30,404 nucleotides of DNA from IMG/VR virus record IMGVR_UViG_3300037337_000047, positions 1-30,404 of that record; one strand, 5' to 3'. Positions within the stretch are counted from its first letter, which is position 1; each line of letters starts with the position of its first letter. The position numbers were made by a program, and so were the translations under genes. The notes under the pieces were generated by a model. The model searched no databases. It worked only from the letters and a program-made list of their open reading frames with translations, and had not been told where the DNA came from. Of this stretch, positions 7,526 to 16,591 are shown in pieces. Source of the DNA: a virus.

Positions 7526-9519
7526 TAGATTGAGTTTGAATTAATTTTATTATTATCCAATTGTTGCGCATCACTTACGTCTTTACTGACTACAAAAGCT
7601 TGGATTGGTGGTTGTGAATTTAGATTGTTTGCCACCGTGTTCCCGATTTGATTTTCGCTACTCGCCTGAAATGCTACTTGTGGAGTTGCGCCCGCTGCAC
7701 CTGCCCCTCTTGCTCCGCCACTTGTACCGCCACCGCCTTCAACTGAACCGCCACCTAATGACTGCAAAGCTTTTTTAGTAGATGCAATTGTACTTGCCAC
7801 CCCAATTGCGCCCTGTGCTGCATTTAAAGCAATTACAGGAATAGCACTTACTCCGCCAGTTGCAATTGCTTGCGGTGTAGCCAACGCACCAACTATAGAT
7901 GTGTTTGTTGCCGCTACTTGTTTTCCAACAGCAACTGCGCCCTCTGCAATCATTGCAGCCTTTTGTATTTTTTTACTTTTGCCGAATACCTGAGATAAAA
8001 ACGCGACTGCTTGACCGGCTAAATTTAGTCCTTGCTCTTGTATTTCTCTTTTTTGTTGAAGTTTAGCGCGTTCAATTTCAACTTCTTTATCAGCTAAATC
8101 TTTGGCAGCCGCAACCTTTTCCTCTGATTCTTTGTCAAATATAACTTTGTTTTCGTCAATTCTTTTTTGTGCTAAATCCCGCTCCAAAGTAGCGAACTTT
8201 TCAGCGTTTAAAATAGTGATACTTTCAATGTCAATTCCTTTTTGTTTTAGGATTTCAACCTCTTGATTTGCTCGTTCTTTTTGGCGTGCTAATTTTTGCT
8301 CTTCGGTTTTATCTAATAAATCCTCGTTTGCAATTCGCAAAGCTGTTTCTTTGTCAATTCCTTCTTTTAGTAATGCCAAACGTGCATCTTCAATTACTTT
8401 ATCGGATGCTGCTTTTGCAGCGGCTGCTTCTTTATCTAGTGCCTTTTGTTCGTTACGCAAGCTATTTGCGTTTGCAAGTTGCTCTGATTCTTGACCTGAA
8501 ATACGTTCATTTATATCTGAAATTTGCAATAAAGCCGCTGCCCTTTCATCTAGGTTCGCGCTACTTTTACCTTCTTGAGCAATTCTTAAATCTGAAACTG
8601 TTTTAGCTAAATTTGCTAAACGTAATTCTTCTAAAGATTGTTGCTTTAAAACAGCTGCGAGTTGTTCGTTTAATTGGGCTCTTTTTGCAATAGATAAATT
8701 ACTGTCATTGTCTCTTTTTTGCCGTATCTTTTCGGCTTTGTTTTGGAAGTCTAATTGTGTTTGTGCTGAAATACGTCTTGCATCTACTAACTTAGCTTCT
8801 GCGTCTGCAAGTTTTCCGCTTGCCTTTACATTGCTATCTACTGCATCTGTTAAAACTTTCAGTCCGTTCGCAGCAGCGTCTAAGCCTAAGGCTCGCAATC
8901 CTTTTTGTAAAAGCACGGATGTTGATAAAATTACATTTCCTGCTGTTTTAAAACTTTTAATTATATTATCAACTAAAAATGTAGCAACTGGTTCTAACAC
9001 TTTCAATAGTCCGCTAAATAATCCGCTAATAACCGCTAATCCTTTTCCGAATTTATCTCCGTTGGCTTCGGTACTAAAGAATGCTTTTCCCAATAATGCA
9101 ACCGCCCCCACTATGACTGCTAAAACCGCGCCTATTGGATTTGCGACAATAGCAAACATTTGAACAAGCAAAGCTTTAAAGCCACTAATTGCACCGCTTA
9201 TCGGGTTGTCTAATCCTTTTATATTTTCGCCTAAACTTTTTGTAGATTTTTCTGCCTTTTGTTGCGTGTTGCTTAGCTTTTCAACTTGTGATTTAGCTTC
9301 CTCCGTTGCGATAGACGCCTTTTTTTGTGCTATCTCTAAATTATTAATTTCTTCAACTGATTTACCCGTTGAATTTGCTAACGCTTCGTTCGCCTTTTTT
9401 AATTTAATTTCAGCTTCCTCAACTTTAATAGTAGCCGATTCTAACTTTCGAACTTCCTCGGCGGTTTTGTTTGCGTTAGTATCAAACTGTATCTTTATTT
9501 TTTGCTCTTTGTCTTCCAT
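7525..9519 (-). CDS. Tail tape measure protein
   Basis: A protein of 664 aa with a long coiled-coil N-terminus (about 5-95, rich in K, E, A). Next comes a hydrophobic block of about 50 residues (FKALLVQMFAIVANPIGAVL onward, about 112-150). A second long coiled coil spans about 230-500, and the C-terminus is glycine- and alanine-rich. This layout is typical of tape measure proteins, which set tail length and are ejected with DNA. At ~1.5 angstrom per residue it would give a tail of about 100 nm, consistent with a siphovirus. It is coupled to the upstream gene by an overlap at 9519. In canonical siphoviruses it precedes the distal tail proteins, whereas here it follows the likely hub proteins. 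Confidence 0.8.
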   Translation of the reverse strand: MEDKEQKIKIQFDTNANKTAEEVRKLESATIKVEEAEIKLKKANEALANSTGKSVEEINNLEIAQKKASIATEEAKSQVEKLSNTQQKAEKSTKSLGENIKGLDNPISGAISGFKALLVQMFAIVANPIGAVLAVIVGAVALLGKAFFSTEANGDKFGKGLAVISGLFSGLLKVLEPVATFLVDNIIKSFKTAGNVILSTSVLLQKGLRALGLDAAANGLKVLTDAVDSNVKASGKLADAEAKLVDARRISAQTQLDFQNKAEKIRQKRDNDSNLSIAKRAQLNEQLAAVLKQQSLEELRLANLAKTVSDLRIAQEGKSSANLDERAAALLQISDINERISGQESEQLANANSLRNEQKALDKEAAAAKAASDKVIEDARLALLKEGIDKETALRIANEDLLDKTEEQKLARQKERANQEVEILKQKGIDIESITILNAEKFATLERDLAQKRIDENKVIFDKESEEKVAAAKDLADKEVEIERAKLQQKREIQEQGLNLAGQAVAFLSQVFGKSKKIQKAAMIAEGAVAVGKQVAATNTSIVGALATPQAIATGGVSAIPVIALNAAQGAIGVASTIASTKKALQSLGGGSVEGGGGTSGGARGAGAAGATPQVAFQASSENQIGNTVANNLNSQPPIQAFVVSKDVSDAQQLDNNKINSNSI

Positions 9520-11594
9520 TAGTAGTTAAGTAATGTTAATTTAGTTTTGCCTGTTGTAATATCTATCGTTCCATCTACTATTGTAAATTTATTTTCGCCT
9601 ATTATAATATCATTTTCTAGCCTAAAATCCCGCACCTCGTTTGCGTTCAAATATAGCGTAAAATCTTGCTTCATTACATTTTGGTCAATGTATCTTTTTA
9701 TAATTTCAATATAATAGCGACTAAATAAATTATCTCGATATGCTACATTATTTTGAACTAAAACCGACCAAGCAAAGCTCTTATTGTCAGTTGTGTAAGG
9801 CAAAACTTCAATATAAGATGAAATGCTTTGCGTTTGTAAAGCATTACTTTGCAAAGAACTTTGAACACCAAATAAAGCGTTTAAAGGCTTGTTACCGTGT
9901 GAGTAAAATAAAACTAATTCGCCAAAGTTTGGCGTATAACGCGCTTCTCCACTGTCTAATATTTCTGGCTGTCCACCTTCGAATCCGTAAACGGTTGTAA
10001 CGTTTGTTCCTAGAATAGTTACGGGCGGAATAATTGTGAAATTAGTTTCAATTTTAAATTCTTTTGCGTTCTGTGGTTTTATTTCTGGAAAAGATGCTTG
10101 TCCGTAATCCTGACCAGCCCCAATTTTATAATCTACATTGCTTTTAAAGTTACTATCAGCGTGTTTAAAAATATAATAGTTGAAATCGTCCTGCGTTGAT
10201 TTTTCTACATCGGAAATATCCGCTACATACGTGACCTCTCTTTTATTTTCCAGAATATCCTGTGGCGTATAAAAAAATAAACTATCGTCGTCTGGATTAA
10301 CGTCTAAAATTGCAATGTTGAATGATTTTAAAAAGGAAGTTAAAAAATCAATTACTTTTACTTCTGGCAAAGATTTAATAAGGTCAATTTTTGAGCCGCC
10401 CATCAAAGCAAAATTATTGTTATTGGAAATTAAACTAATAGTTGATAATGTTGGTATATCCATTCTAAAACTTAAAACCGCATTATTCCAGCTAATCGCA
10501 TTCGTAAATTCTAAATTTATAAAATATTCTATTTCTAAATTTTGGTCAAAAAATAATGTTTCTATAAAAATTCCAATTTGTTCAGTTTCTTGTGTTAAAG
10601 TAAAAGTTTCTGTTTTAATTGGGAACTCTTCGCCAACTCTAAATATAGACATTGTGCAATCAGTTGTAGGTGCGGTTAAATAATTTATTCCTTGAAATAT
10701 AATTGATTGAGCTACTTTATCATTAATAACTCCCGCGCTACTTATTTTTACCTTCACACTATTACTTAAAGCAAAGTAATCAATTCTCATTCCAAGGCTT
10801 GCGGTGGTAGTTGCGTTTTGCGTTATAATAAATTTGCTTTGTGTTTTGCTTCCAAAGTTTTGACCCATACACCAAATGTAAGCGTCTTTATATTCCGTTC
10901 TGTTTTCGAGCGGTGCTACAATTTGCAACTGATATTTTTCTTTTATTAATTCTATGATTGTGCTAAATGAAATTGCTGGACGCAACTCATTTGCCTTTAA
11001 AACTTTGTTTGACGTAGGTAAATTTGTAGGATCAAAGAATACGTTATCTAACCCTGTGCCGTCTGCATTGTATTGTATCACTCGGTTAGTCGAGGCTAAC
11101 GGGATGAAGTATTTTATCGGGATTCCGTTAATATTATTTGACTGAACACCTGTTAGCAGTGATTTTACGGCTAACGGTGTCCAATTTATAATAAGACTAC
11201 CTAGTAAATCTATAGTGTCATCGCCTATTTTATCCTTTAAATTAGTTAAATTTGTAGCAAAACTTGCGGTTATAACAGATTGTTTACCCATTTTATATAC
11301 AATTTTCTCTAATTTTAACAGTCCAGTCTGATTTAAAATACTATTTACATATACTTTGGCACGTACTTTACGCAAATCAGAAGGCTTAATTACGTCTGTA
11401 TTTCCAAAATAACCTAAAGAATTAAGATTATTTGGAGTTGCGTCAAAGGTAAAGTTCAAAGAATAGGGAGAAAAAACTTTAGTAATCTCTTGCGTATCTT
11501 TAAAAGTATATCGCATTGGGATACTCTCATCTTTTATAAGGTCTAATTTGCTGTAATTTAAGCCATCGAGCGATACAAATACCTCTGTTATCAT
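9519..11594 (-). CDS. Putative tail hub / baseplate protein
   Basis: A protein of 691 aa, beta-rich throughout. It opens with MITEVFVSLDGLNYSKLDLI. A central GGSKIDLIKSLPEVKVIDFL stretch, then LTSFLKSFNIAILDVNPDD (about 425-465), recalls hub and distal tail proteins of Bacteroidota phages, as does the late 'YLNANEVRDFRLENDIIIGENKFTIVDGTID' type region (near 645-675) where strands dominate. The position is between another tail protein (4-bp overlap) and the tape measure. A role at the tail tip is inferred from size, order and composition; no enzymatic motif was seen. Confidence 0.55.
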   Translation of the reverse strand: MITEVFVSLDGLNYSKLDLIKDESIPMRYTFKDTQEITKVFSPYSLNFTFDATPNNLNSLGYFGNTDVIKPSDLRKVRAKVYVNSILNQTGLLKLEKIVYKMGKQSVITASFATNLTNLKDKIGDDTIDLLGSLIINWTPLAVKSLLTGVQSNNINGIPIKYFIPLASTNRVIQYNADGTGLDNVFFDPTNLPTSNKVLKANELRPAISFSTIIELIKEKYQLQIVAPLENRTEYKDAYIWCMGQNFGSKTQSKFIITQNATTTASLGMRIDYFALSNSVKVKISSAGVINDKVAQSIIFQGINYLTAPTTDCTMSIFRVGEEFPIKTETFTLTQETEQIGIFIETLFFDQNLEIEYFINLEFTNAISWNNAVLSFRMDIPTLSTISLISNNNNFALMGGSKIDLIKSLPEVKVIDFLTSFLKSFNIAILDVNPDDDSLFFYTPQDILENKREVTYVADISDVEKSTQDDFNYYIFKHADSNFKSNVDYKIGAGQDYGQASFPEIKPQNAKEFKIETNFTIIPPVTILGTNVTTVYGFEGGQPEILDSGEARYTPNFGELVLFYSHGNKPLNALFGVQSSLQSNALQTQSISSYIEVLPYTTDNKSFAWSVLVQNNVAYRDNLFSRYYIEIIKRYIDQNVMKQDFTLYLNANEVRDFRLENDIIIGENKFTIVDGTIDITTGKTKLTLLNY

Positions 11595-13087
11595 CGAATA
11601 TTGTTTATCTTATTATTAGTTTCATCTAGCTTAATATTATAATCAATTGCTATCCTATCATTTAGTCTTGTTTTACGTGTGAAATCTTCATCGGTTATAA
11701 CAACGGGGATTTGCTGGTGCGTTTTAAAGAATCCTATTGCGTCAGCCGTTATGCTTTGGCTGTCTATTGAAATATCTGTATTATCGATACTCACGACAGC
11801 GTTGTCAATGCTAATACCAACCGTTGTAACCAATTCTAAATCCCCTTTAAAATTAATCAAATAAACTATTGGACTATAAATCAATTCCTCAATTATAGAA
11901 GTCATATTTTCTTCTAACGACCCCGTATTTATAACATACGACTGCTCCGCATCTATCAAAGTGATTTGCTTTGAATGAACAAAAGTATTGTCAACTTGCG
12001 ATGGGTCTCTATGCGAAATGTTGCTGATTGTTCGGTTTGCTTTTACGCTTGCTGTTTTTTTGCCGTGAGGCGTAAATGTTTCCCAAAGTCCTAATTTGTT
12101 TATAAAAATAATTAAACACGGATCTAGTGTGCATCGTAATTTTGTTGGCGTTAATGGAACGTAATTTATAACATTTGAAGTTGTAGCTTCCGCAACTGTT
12201 CGGGTAAAATTAAAAGTTTGATTAAAATAATTGTGGATCTTTGGATTGAACCATTTTTCGACTGGCACGATAAAACCGCTTGCGCCGTAATTTTCGACGC
12301 CGTTATTTCCAATTAAATTTTGCTCGTAATTCCATCGATAACCCAACGTACAAAAGAAGGTATTTGTATAACGACTTGTTTGAGTGCCATCAAAATTAAT
12401 TGAAATTACTTGTGCTTGAATAAATACTCCTTGGTTTGTGATTGCAGCGGGTGCCGCTCGATTGTATGCAAACTTTGGTTTTATATACGGTTTTATTAAA
12501 TCTGAAATTTCTAGTGAAATATAATTATCTAATTGACTAACTTTATCTTTTCTTAGAATTACAGTCGGCTGATTAATGACTTTAATTTGTAATCCATCCC
12601 AAATGTAAAGATTTACAGTTACGGATTTTGTTAAAATTGTAGCAGCCTCTCGAATAAATAAAGGGCTGTTAATTAATTTAACTTTGCTTTCGTTGTCAAT
12701 CAGTGTACGAACATCTAATGGTAAAATTGGTGGTACGGGTGCAACGTCTGGTACTGTAACGTTTGTGATTGTAAAACTAAATCCACTTGTAAATTCGACA
12801 TTACTTGCGTTAAAACCTTTGTAGCTCGTAATATTTATGTTTGCTAATTTGCCCTGAAAGGTAAAAGAAGATGAACCTGTAATTTGAGCGGTAAATAAAT
12901 TACCGTCAAATAAAGCGTTTGTAACAAAATAATTATTAAATCCAGTTGCTGACAATGAACCTGCTGTTTGATTAGTAACAGATATTTGATTTGGAATACC
13001 CGTAATTATATCAGTGAAATAAATAATAAACTTCGACAATGATAATATCACTGCCGCGTGATTTATCGCAATTTTCTTAACTATCAT
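11591..13087 (-). CDS. Putative tail structural protein
   Basis: A protein of 498 aa with high Asn, Thr, Ile and Val and alternating beta-strand patterns. A curious near-repeat, GISIDNAVVSIDNTDISIDS (about 430-450), contains three SID units at roughly 7-residue spacing. This is followed by a tail ending NNKINNIR. It overlaps the downstream hub gene by 4 bp (ATGA) and the upstream neck gene by 11 bp, so it belongs to the tail-assembly unit. It may be a distal tail or baseplate component. No specific family is recognised. Confidence 0.5.
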   Translation of the reverse strand: MIVKKIAINHAAVILSLSKFIIYFTDIITGIPNQISVTNQTAGSLSATGFNNYFVTNALFDGNLFTAQITGSSSFTFQGKLANINITSYKGFNASNVEFTSGFSFTITNVTVPDVAPVPPILPLDVRTLIDNESKVKLINSPLFIREAATILTKSVTVNLYIWDGLQIKVINQPTVILRKDKVSQLDNYISLEISDLIKPYIKPKFAYNRAAPAAITNQGVFIQAQVISINFDGTQTSRYTNTFFCTLGYRWNYEQNLIGNNGVENYGASGFIVPVEKWFNPKIHNYFNQTFNFTRTVAEATTSNVINYVPLTPTKLRCTLDPCLIIFINKLGLWETFTPHGKKTASVKANRTISNISHRDPSQVDNTFVHSKQITLIDAEQSYVINTGSLEENMTSIIEELIYSPIVYLINFKGDLELVTTVGISIDNAVVSIDNTDISIDSQSITADAIGFFKTHQQIPVVITDEDFTRKTRLNDRIAIDYNIKLDETNNKINNIR

Positions 13088-13382
13088 AATTTCCTGTTAT
13101 TTGGTCTAATATTTCTTTTACTACTAAATTTATAGTTTCATCTACATTATTATTTATTGCAACTTCCAACTCGTTAGGGTTTTGAAATCTACCATAAAAT
13201 ACTTGTGCAACTGTCAATACAGTGTCAGGCTTCACCATATAATTGACGGAATCCCTTAAACGCCCCGTGTCAACTCTTGAGTTATTCCTAGCTTGTTGGA
13301 AAACCTTTTCACCTAATTCGTTTAACTGTGCCTTAATTATCTTATCGGCATCAATCTGCTGTTTAGTCCTTCTTTTTGCCAC
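13077..13382 (-). CDS. HK97 gp10-like neck/tail-completion protein (copy 2)
   Basis: A protein of 101 aa containing RVDTGRLRDSVNY (about 36-48), the hallmark 'vDTG.Lr.Si' motif of HK97 gp10-like head-tail joining proteins. It follows a basic N-terminal helix. It overlaps the upstream relative (13363-13737) by 20 bp and the next gene by 11 bp. Two gp10-like genes in a row are unusual. They may be diverged duplicates or one may have become a stopper or tail-end subunit. The motif is clear; the exact role is inferred. Confidence 0.65.
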   Translation of the reverse strand: MAKRRTKQQIDADKIIKAQLNELGEKVFQQARNNSRVDTGRLRDSVNYMVKPDTVLTVAQVFYGRFQNPNELEVAINNNVDETINLVVKEILDQITGNYDS

Positions 13383-13737
13383 GGATTCTATTTAATAATG
13401 AAGTAACTGCTGTCGTGCTACTTCTGGTTATTGAATCAATTATTTTTCTAGTTGAGTTCCTACCCGTTTGAGTTACTCCGACCTCATAAGTTCCGCCTCC
13501 AAATTCAGTGTAAATAATTTTCCACTTGACCCCCGACGGCATTAACCGCCTTGCATTTGCTTCTAGCTTTGAATTTTTTCCAAACTGCCCGTAATAAAGC
13601 ATTCTAAAAATAACCTGCTCACGAACATAAGTAAAAGATATAGACCGTTTTAACGCTCCCGTATCAACTCTTGCTGTTGACTTTGATTGGTCAATTATGC
13701 TTTGTGCAACGGCTCGTATGCCTGCCTCATCTAACAT
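13363..13737 (-). CDS. HK97 gp10-like neck/tail-completion protein (copy 1)
   Basis: A protein of 124 aa with ARVDTGALKRSISFTYV (about 22-38), matching the HK97 gp10-like motif, and a glycine-rich YTEFGGGTYEVGVTQTGRNS region near 77-96. The C-terminus is basic. gp10-like proteins complete the head-tail interface. The downstream gene carries the same motif, making a tandem pair. It overlaps the gene upstream (13731-14174) by 7 bp, which suggests coupled translation. Confidence 0.7.
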   Translation of the reverse strand: MLDEAGIRAVAQSIIDQSKSTARVDTGALKRSISFTYVREQVIFRMLYYGQFGKNSKLEANARRLMPSGVKWKIIYTEFGGGTYEVGVTQTGRNSTRKIIDSITRSSTTAVTSLLNRIRGKKKD

Positions 13738-14174
13738 CCTGAACCTAAATTTGCTATTGCTAAATCTATTGTTATTTGATGACCGTCTAAACTATTTTGA
13801 TTATACCTTTTAGAAACTGAATTTTGAAACAATTGTATGTTGAATAGAAAATTATTACTTTGCATTTGATTTAAAAATCTAGTTATTACAGCTGATGTTT
13901 CTCCTAAATTGTCAATTAAATTCGTGTCTAATTGTAATTTACTGTCTGTTTTTTGCGGGCGGATATCTCGCTGCTGAACAACTGTAATTAAATACGTTGC
14001 AATGATGACATCTTCTCTAGTTTCATTTTCTAAATAGTCGATGTTGACTAAACAATAGATGTTTTCTTTGTTGTTGTCCAAGTGTTTTGTTTCAACTAAA
14101 GTAATGGTATTAACCAAAACGTTTTCGTTAAACTTTTCAACTAAAAAATTCGTTAATAAAAATAGTTCGTTCAT
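13731..14174 (-). CDS. Hypothetical neck/tail protein, possible tail terminator
   Basis: A protein of 147 aa. The N-terminal half has alternating hydrophobic strands (NVLVNTITLVETK, YCLVNIDYLENET, VIIATYLITVVQQRD) and the C-terminal half ends with GHQITIDLAIANLGSG, resembling the alpha/beta layout of tail terminator proteins. Its place immediately before two gp10-like genes is where tail terminators often sit. The family itself was not recognised, so this is an inference from position and fold-like pattern. Confidence 0.5.
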   Translation of the reverse strand: MNELFLLTNFLVEKFNENVLVNTITLVETKHLDNNKENIYCLVNIDYLENETREDVIIATYLITVVQQRDIRPQKTDSKLQLDTNLIDNLGETSAVITRFLNQMQSNNFLFNIQLFQNSVSKRYNQNSLDGHQITIDLAIANLGSGC

Positions 14175-14179
14175 AAGTT

Positions 14180-14260
14180 TTACCTGTTTCTATATATTTT
14201 AGCTAAACCAATTATAGTTATTCCTATTGTTAATCCAATTACAAAATCTATTATTTGCAT
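14180..14260 (-). CDS. Small single-pass membrane peptide
   Basis: A frame of 26 aa, MQIIDFVIGLTIGITIIGLA then KIYRNR, essentially one transmembrane helix with a positively charged end. It fills the only gap between two structural-region genes and starts 9 nt after the upstream stop with a typical A/T-rich leader (AAATTATG). Length alone is not convincing, but the clean hydrophobic helix and basic anchor argue for translation. Role unknown; superinfection or lysis effects are possible. Confidence 0.5.
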   Translation of the reverse strand: MQIIDFVIGLTIGITIIGLAKIYRNR

Positions 14261-14269
14261 AATTTAGTT

Positions 14270-14752
14270 TTATTTTAAATTTTCAACCGTTCTTTTTCTC
14301 AATAAATATTCGCTCCAAAATAAAAAGTATTTCGTTTCATAATCAAACACAACTTTTGGGCTAACAGATTCAAAGATAGCACAAAGATAAACCATTTCGG
14401 TATAACCACCGTAAGTTAGTGAAAAGTTTTCTCTTTCCATACTTCCTTGACTTATTTCGCTCGTGTTGGCGAACTGTGGCGGGTTGTATATCCACGGAAA
14501 ATTAGCTTTAACTTCATCGGCTTCTTGAATGTACAAAGCAACCGTGTAAACAATCACGAACTCTGGAATCGTCAAAAACCAAAGGCGAGGCGTTACGGTT
14601 GCTTTTATAAATGCTTTATCATCCTCATCTTTAATAAATGTTTCAAGATCTATAAATCTTCCTGCATTTTTAAATGATACGTCTACCTTAAAGAAGATTT
14701 TGATAATCAAAAACAACTTTAAGCTTCTCAATGTTTGTTTCTGCATCTCCAA
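14270..14752 (-). CDS. Hypothetical protein downstream of terminase
   Basis: A frame of 160 aa with many aromatic residues (IPEFVIVYTVALYIQEADE, FPWIYNPPQF, YGGYTEMVYLCAIFES). The first ~22 residues overlap the preceding gene by 65 bp and are unlike the rest, so the true start may be later, perhaps at a TTG codon near 14710. It lies in the run of small genes between terminase and neck genes and may be a virion or head-completion protein. No family recognised. Confidence 0.6.
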   Translation of the reverse strand: MEMQKQTLRSLKLFLIIKIFFKVDVSFKNAGRFIDLETFIKDEDDKAFIKATVTPRLWFLTIPEFVIVYTVALYIQEADEVKANFPWIYNPPQFANTSEISQGSMERENFSLTYGGYTEMVYLCAIFESVSPKVVFDYETKYFLFWSEYLLRKRTVENLK

Positions 14753-14870
14753 ATAATTCTTTTAAAGTTTCTTTTTTTCTTAATTCTTTTTTCTCGAGCT
14801 TTCGATATTCGGTTTTTAAATACGGAAAAAATCTACGTAAATGTGTACGTGTTGTTTCTTTTGCTGTCAT
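14688..14870 (-). CDS. Small basic helical protein downstream of terminase
   Basis: A protein of 60 aa, strongly basic and helical (RRFFPYLKTEYRKLEKKELR), with a more acidic C-terminal half (GDAETNIEKLKVVFDYQ). The start codon overlaps the stop of the upstream 42-aa gene as ATGA. Such small charged proteins beside terminase may assist packaging or bind nucleic acid, but the function is unknown. Confidence 0.55.
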   Translation of the reverse strand: MTAKETTRTHLRRFFPYLKTEYRKLEKKELRKKETLKELFGDAETNIEKLKVVFDYQNLL

Positions 14871-14995
14871 AATTTATCTATTAATTTTAATACGGCTTTT
14901 GCGCTTATCATTATTCTTTTTTTTTCTTCATCAACTATTAAATTAATGACGATAATTCCATCAATTACTTTTGCATCAATTATTTTATCTTTCAT
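14867..14995 (-). CDS. Small hypothetical protein between terminase and structural genes
   Basis: A protein of 42 aa beginning MKDKIIDAKVIDGIIVINLI, followed by VDEEKKRIMISAKAVLKLID. It reads as two or three beta strands and a C-terminal helix. The ATG comes 33 nt after the terminase stop with an A-rich leader, and its TGA overlaps the next ATG. This coupling supports a real gene despite the length. No function can be assigned. Confidence 0.55.
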   Translation of the reverse strand: MKDKIIDAKVIDGIIVINLIVDEEKKRIMISAKAVLKLIDKL

Positions 14996-15028
14996 AATAG
15001 TATTATTGTTTTTCCGTTATGGGATTTC

Positions 15029-16297
15029 TCATAACAGCATTGGTGTTTTGCGTGATATTTTTATAATAGCTGCGTATCTAAATGCATCTATTGCGTGATT
15101 AAATTGGTCAATCGGTTCGTCCTTTTTATTGTCCGACCATTTATAATTATTTAGTTCAAATATAAGGTTTTTTGATTCAGGCGTAACAATTAACTCATAA
15201 TTTAAAATGCTCATTATTGAATCTCTAATCTTTGGCTTTTCGCACGGCTTTATATTCAATCCTCTATTTGCCAAATCCTTAATAAACATTTTCGCCTGAC
15301 TGTCGCACCATATACGACTATGTCCTACAATTGGTTTAATCGCATCTACAATGGTATCTGGTATCTGATTTGATTTGTAAAAAACTTCCTGCAAGTAGAT
15401 TTTCTTTTGCTTTTTGTCAACCGATACTTTTACAACTGCAGTACTATCATTGTAGCCTACATCCATACCAAAAGTATCTTCGTACTCCGTTGAAACAAAT
15501 TCGCCTATCTCATAATCAAAAACAACGCCTTCTGCCGTGTCTCTGAACGCTCCTAAAACAATATTTTTGTACTCCTTGTACCCTTTGATTATTTTCTTGC
15601 TTAAATCAGCTCTTTTGTCTTTTTCAGTTTCTAAATACAACTCATAAAGCAAACGCAAACTTTCGTAATCCTCCCAATTCGAGGGTGACATATTTTCTTT
15701 GCCGTTGTCTAAATAGTTTGTATGAATGTACATTATTTTACCTATAACCCCGTTAAATCCTTCTGGTATAGTTTTGTACCATTGTTCGTACATCCAATGG
15801 GTTTTAGTAGGTGGATTAAAAACAATCATTGAGATACCTTGCAAATCAGTCGCACGGACCGAACGTTTAACTTTTTTCCATTCGTCGTAATTAGTCAATT
15901 CTTCACCTTCCTCTGTTATAAACATAGAATAGTCTTCCAATGATTTTAACTTTGCCGTTTGCGTTCCTACGCTTGTTTTCTGACCAGTAATTGATATTAA
16001 TCCTTTATTGTGTTTGGTTTTGTAGTCATTGTTAGCAAAAGTAAATTCATCTTCAATTCCTAGCAATTCCATACGGTTATCTAGTGCTAAAGTTATTGAG
16101 CGGTCTGTAGAAGACATAGTTTGTCTTGTAAATAATATACGGTGGTTGTAATCTGCAGCTGCTAAAGGCACAAAACAAGTAACTGCAAAAGTTTTTCCGC
16201 TGTCACGACCACCTGAAATAAGAACGGTATCTACTTCTGGATAGATACCGTTTAAAAGTTCAAATAATGGATGATATTTTTTTGAAAAGGTTATCAT
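15029..16297 (-). CDS. terL: Terminase large subunit (PBSX/Terminase_3 type)
   Basis: A protein of 422 aa, normal for this family. The ATPase half has Walker A GGRDSGKT (29-36) and Walker B with catalytic acid MFITEEGEEL (125-134). The nuclease half has GMDVGYND (277-284, Asp279), WCDSQ (330-334) and HAIDAFRYA near 405, the expected RNase-H-like acidic residues. It drives ATP-dependent packaging of DNA into proheads and cuts the concatemer. The start overlaps the small-subunit stop by 4 bp. In this genome the portal lies 11 kb further downstream, unlike the usual terminase-portal pairing. Confidence 0.95.
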   Translation of the reverse strand: MITFSKKYHPLFELLNGIYPEVDTVLISGGRDSGKTFAVTCFVPLAAADYNHRILFTRQTMSSTDRSITLALDNRMELLGIEDEFTFANNDYKTKHNKGLISITGQKTSVGTQTAKLKSLEDYSMFITEEGEELTNYDEWKKVKRSVRATDLQGISMIVFNPPTKTHWMYEQWYKTIPEGFNGVIGKIMYIHTNYLDNGKENMSPSNWEDYESLRLLYELYLETEKDKRADLSKKIIKGYKEYKNIVLGAFRDTAEGVVFDYEIGEFVSTEYEDTFGMDVGYNDSTAVVKVSVDKKQKKIYLQEVFYKSNQIPDTIVDAIKPIVGHSRIWCDSQAKMFIKDLANRGLNIKPCEKPKIRDSIMSILNYELIVTPESKNLIFELNNYKWSDNKKDEPIDQFNHAIDAFRYAAIIKISRKTPMLL

Positions 16298-16563
16298 TTT
16301 TTTATAAAAACAATCGGTTGCCTTACTGTGGTTTTAATTTCGCCTTGCATTTCAATTGCTTTTAAAGTTGGTAGGCAAAATTTAGCAAGTTCAATGGTGT
16401 ATTTGATTCTTTCGACTTCTTTTAAAGCGTCAAAATCAGCTTGTAGCTTTGTAATATTATTTTCCACAAGCAATTGGAACGCATCCCGAATAGATTTGTT
16501 TTCTTTGTTTGGCGTTCCTTTAATTCGTCCGCCTTGTTTAATTTGTCCTTTAGGTGCTGCCAT
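16294..16563 (-). CDS. Putative terminase small subunit
   Basis: A protein of 89 aa with the N-terminal signature GGRIKGTPNKENKSIRDAF (about 11-29), common in small phage proteins preceding the terminase large subunit. The rest is helical (LLVENNITKLQADFDALKEV, ...LAKFCLPTLKAIE). Small subunits recognise packaging sites on DNA. It is shorter than classic TerS proteins and has no obvious canonical helix-turn-helix, so the name relies on the motif and the 4-bp overlap with terL. Confidence 0.7.
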   Translation of the reverse strand: MAAPKGQIKQGGRIKGTPNKENKSIRDAFQLLVENNITKLQADFDALKEVERIKYTIELAKFCLPTLKAIEMQGEIKTTVRQPIVFIKK

Positions 16564-16591
16564 ACTACTCTAATCTACCTTAGTTTACGCT

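Noticed and set aside
8708-9163. 151-codon plus-strand open frame opposite the tape measure
   Set aside because: Antisense shadow of a low-complexity coiled-coil gene; no promoter or leader typical of the group.
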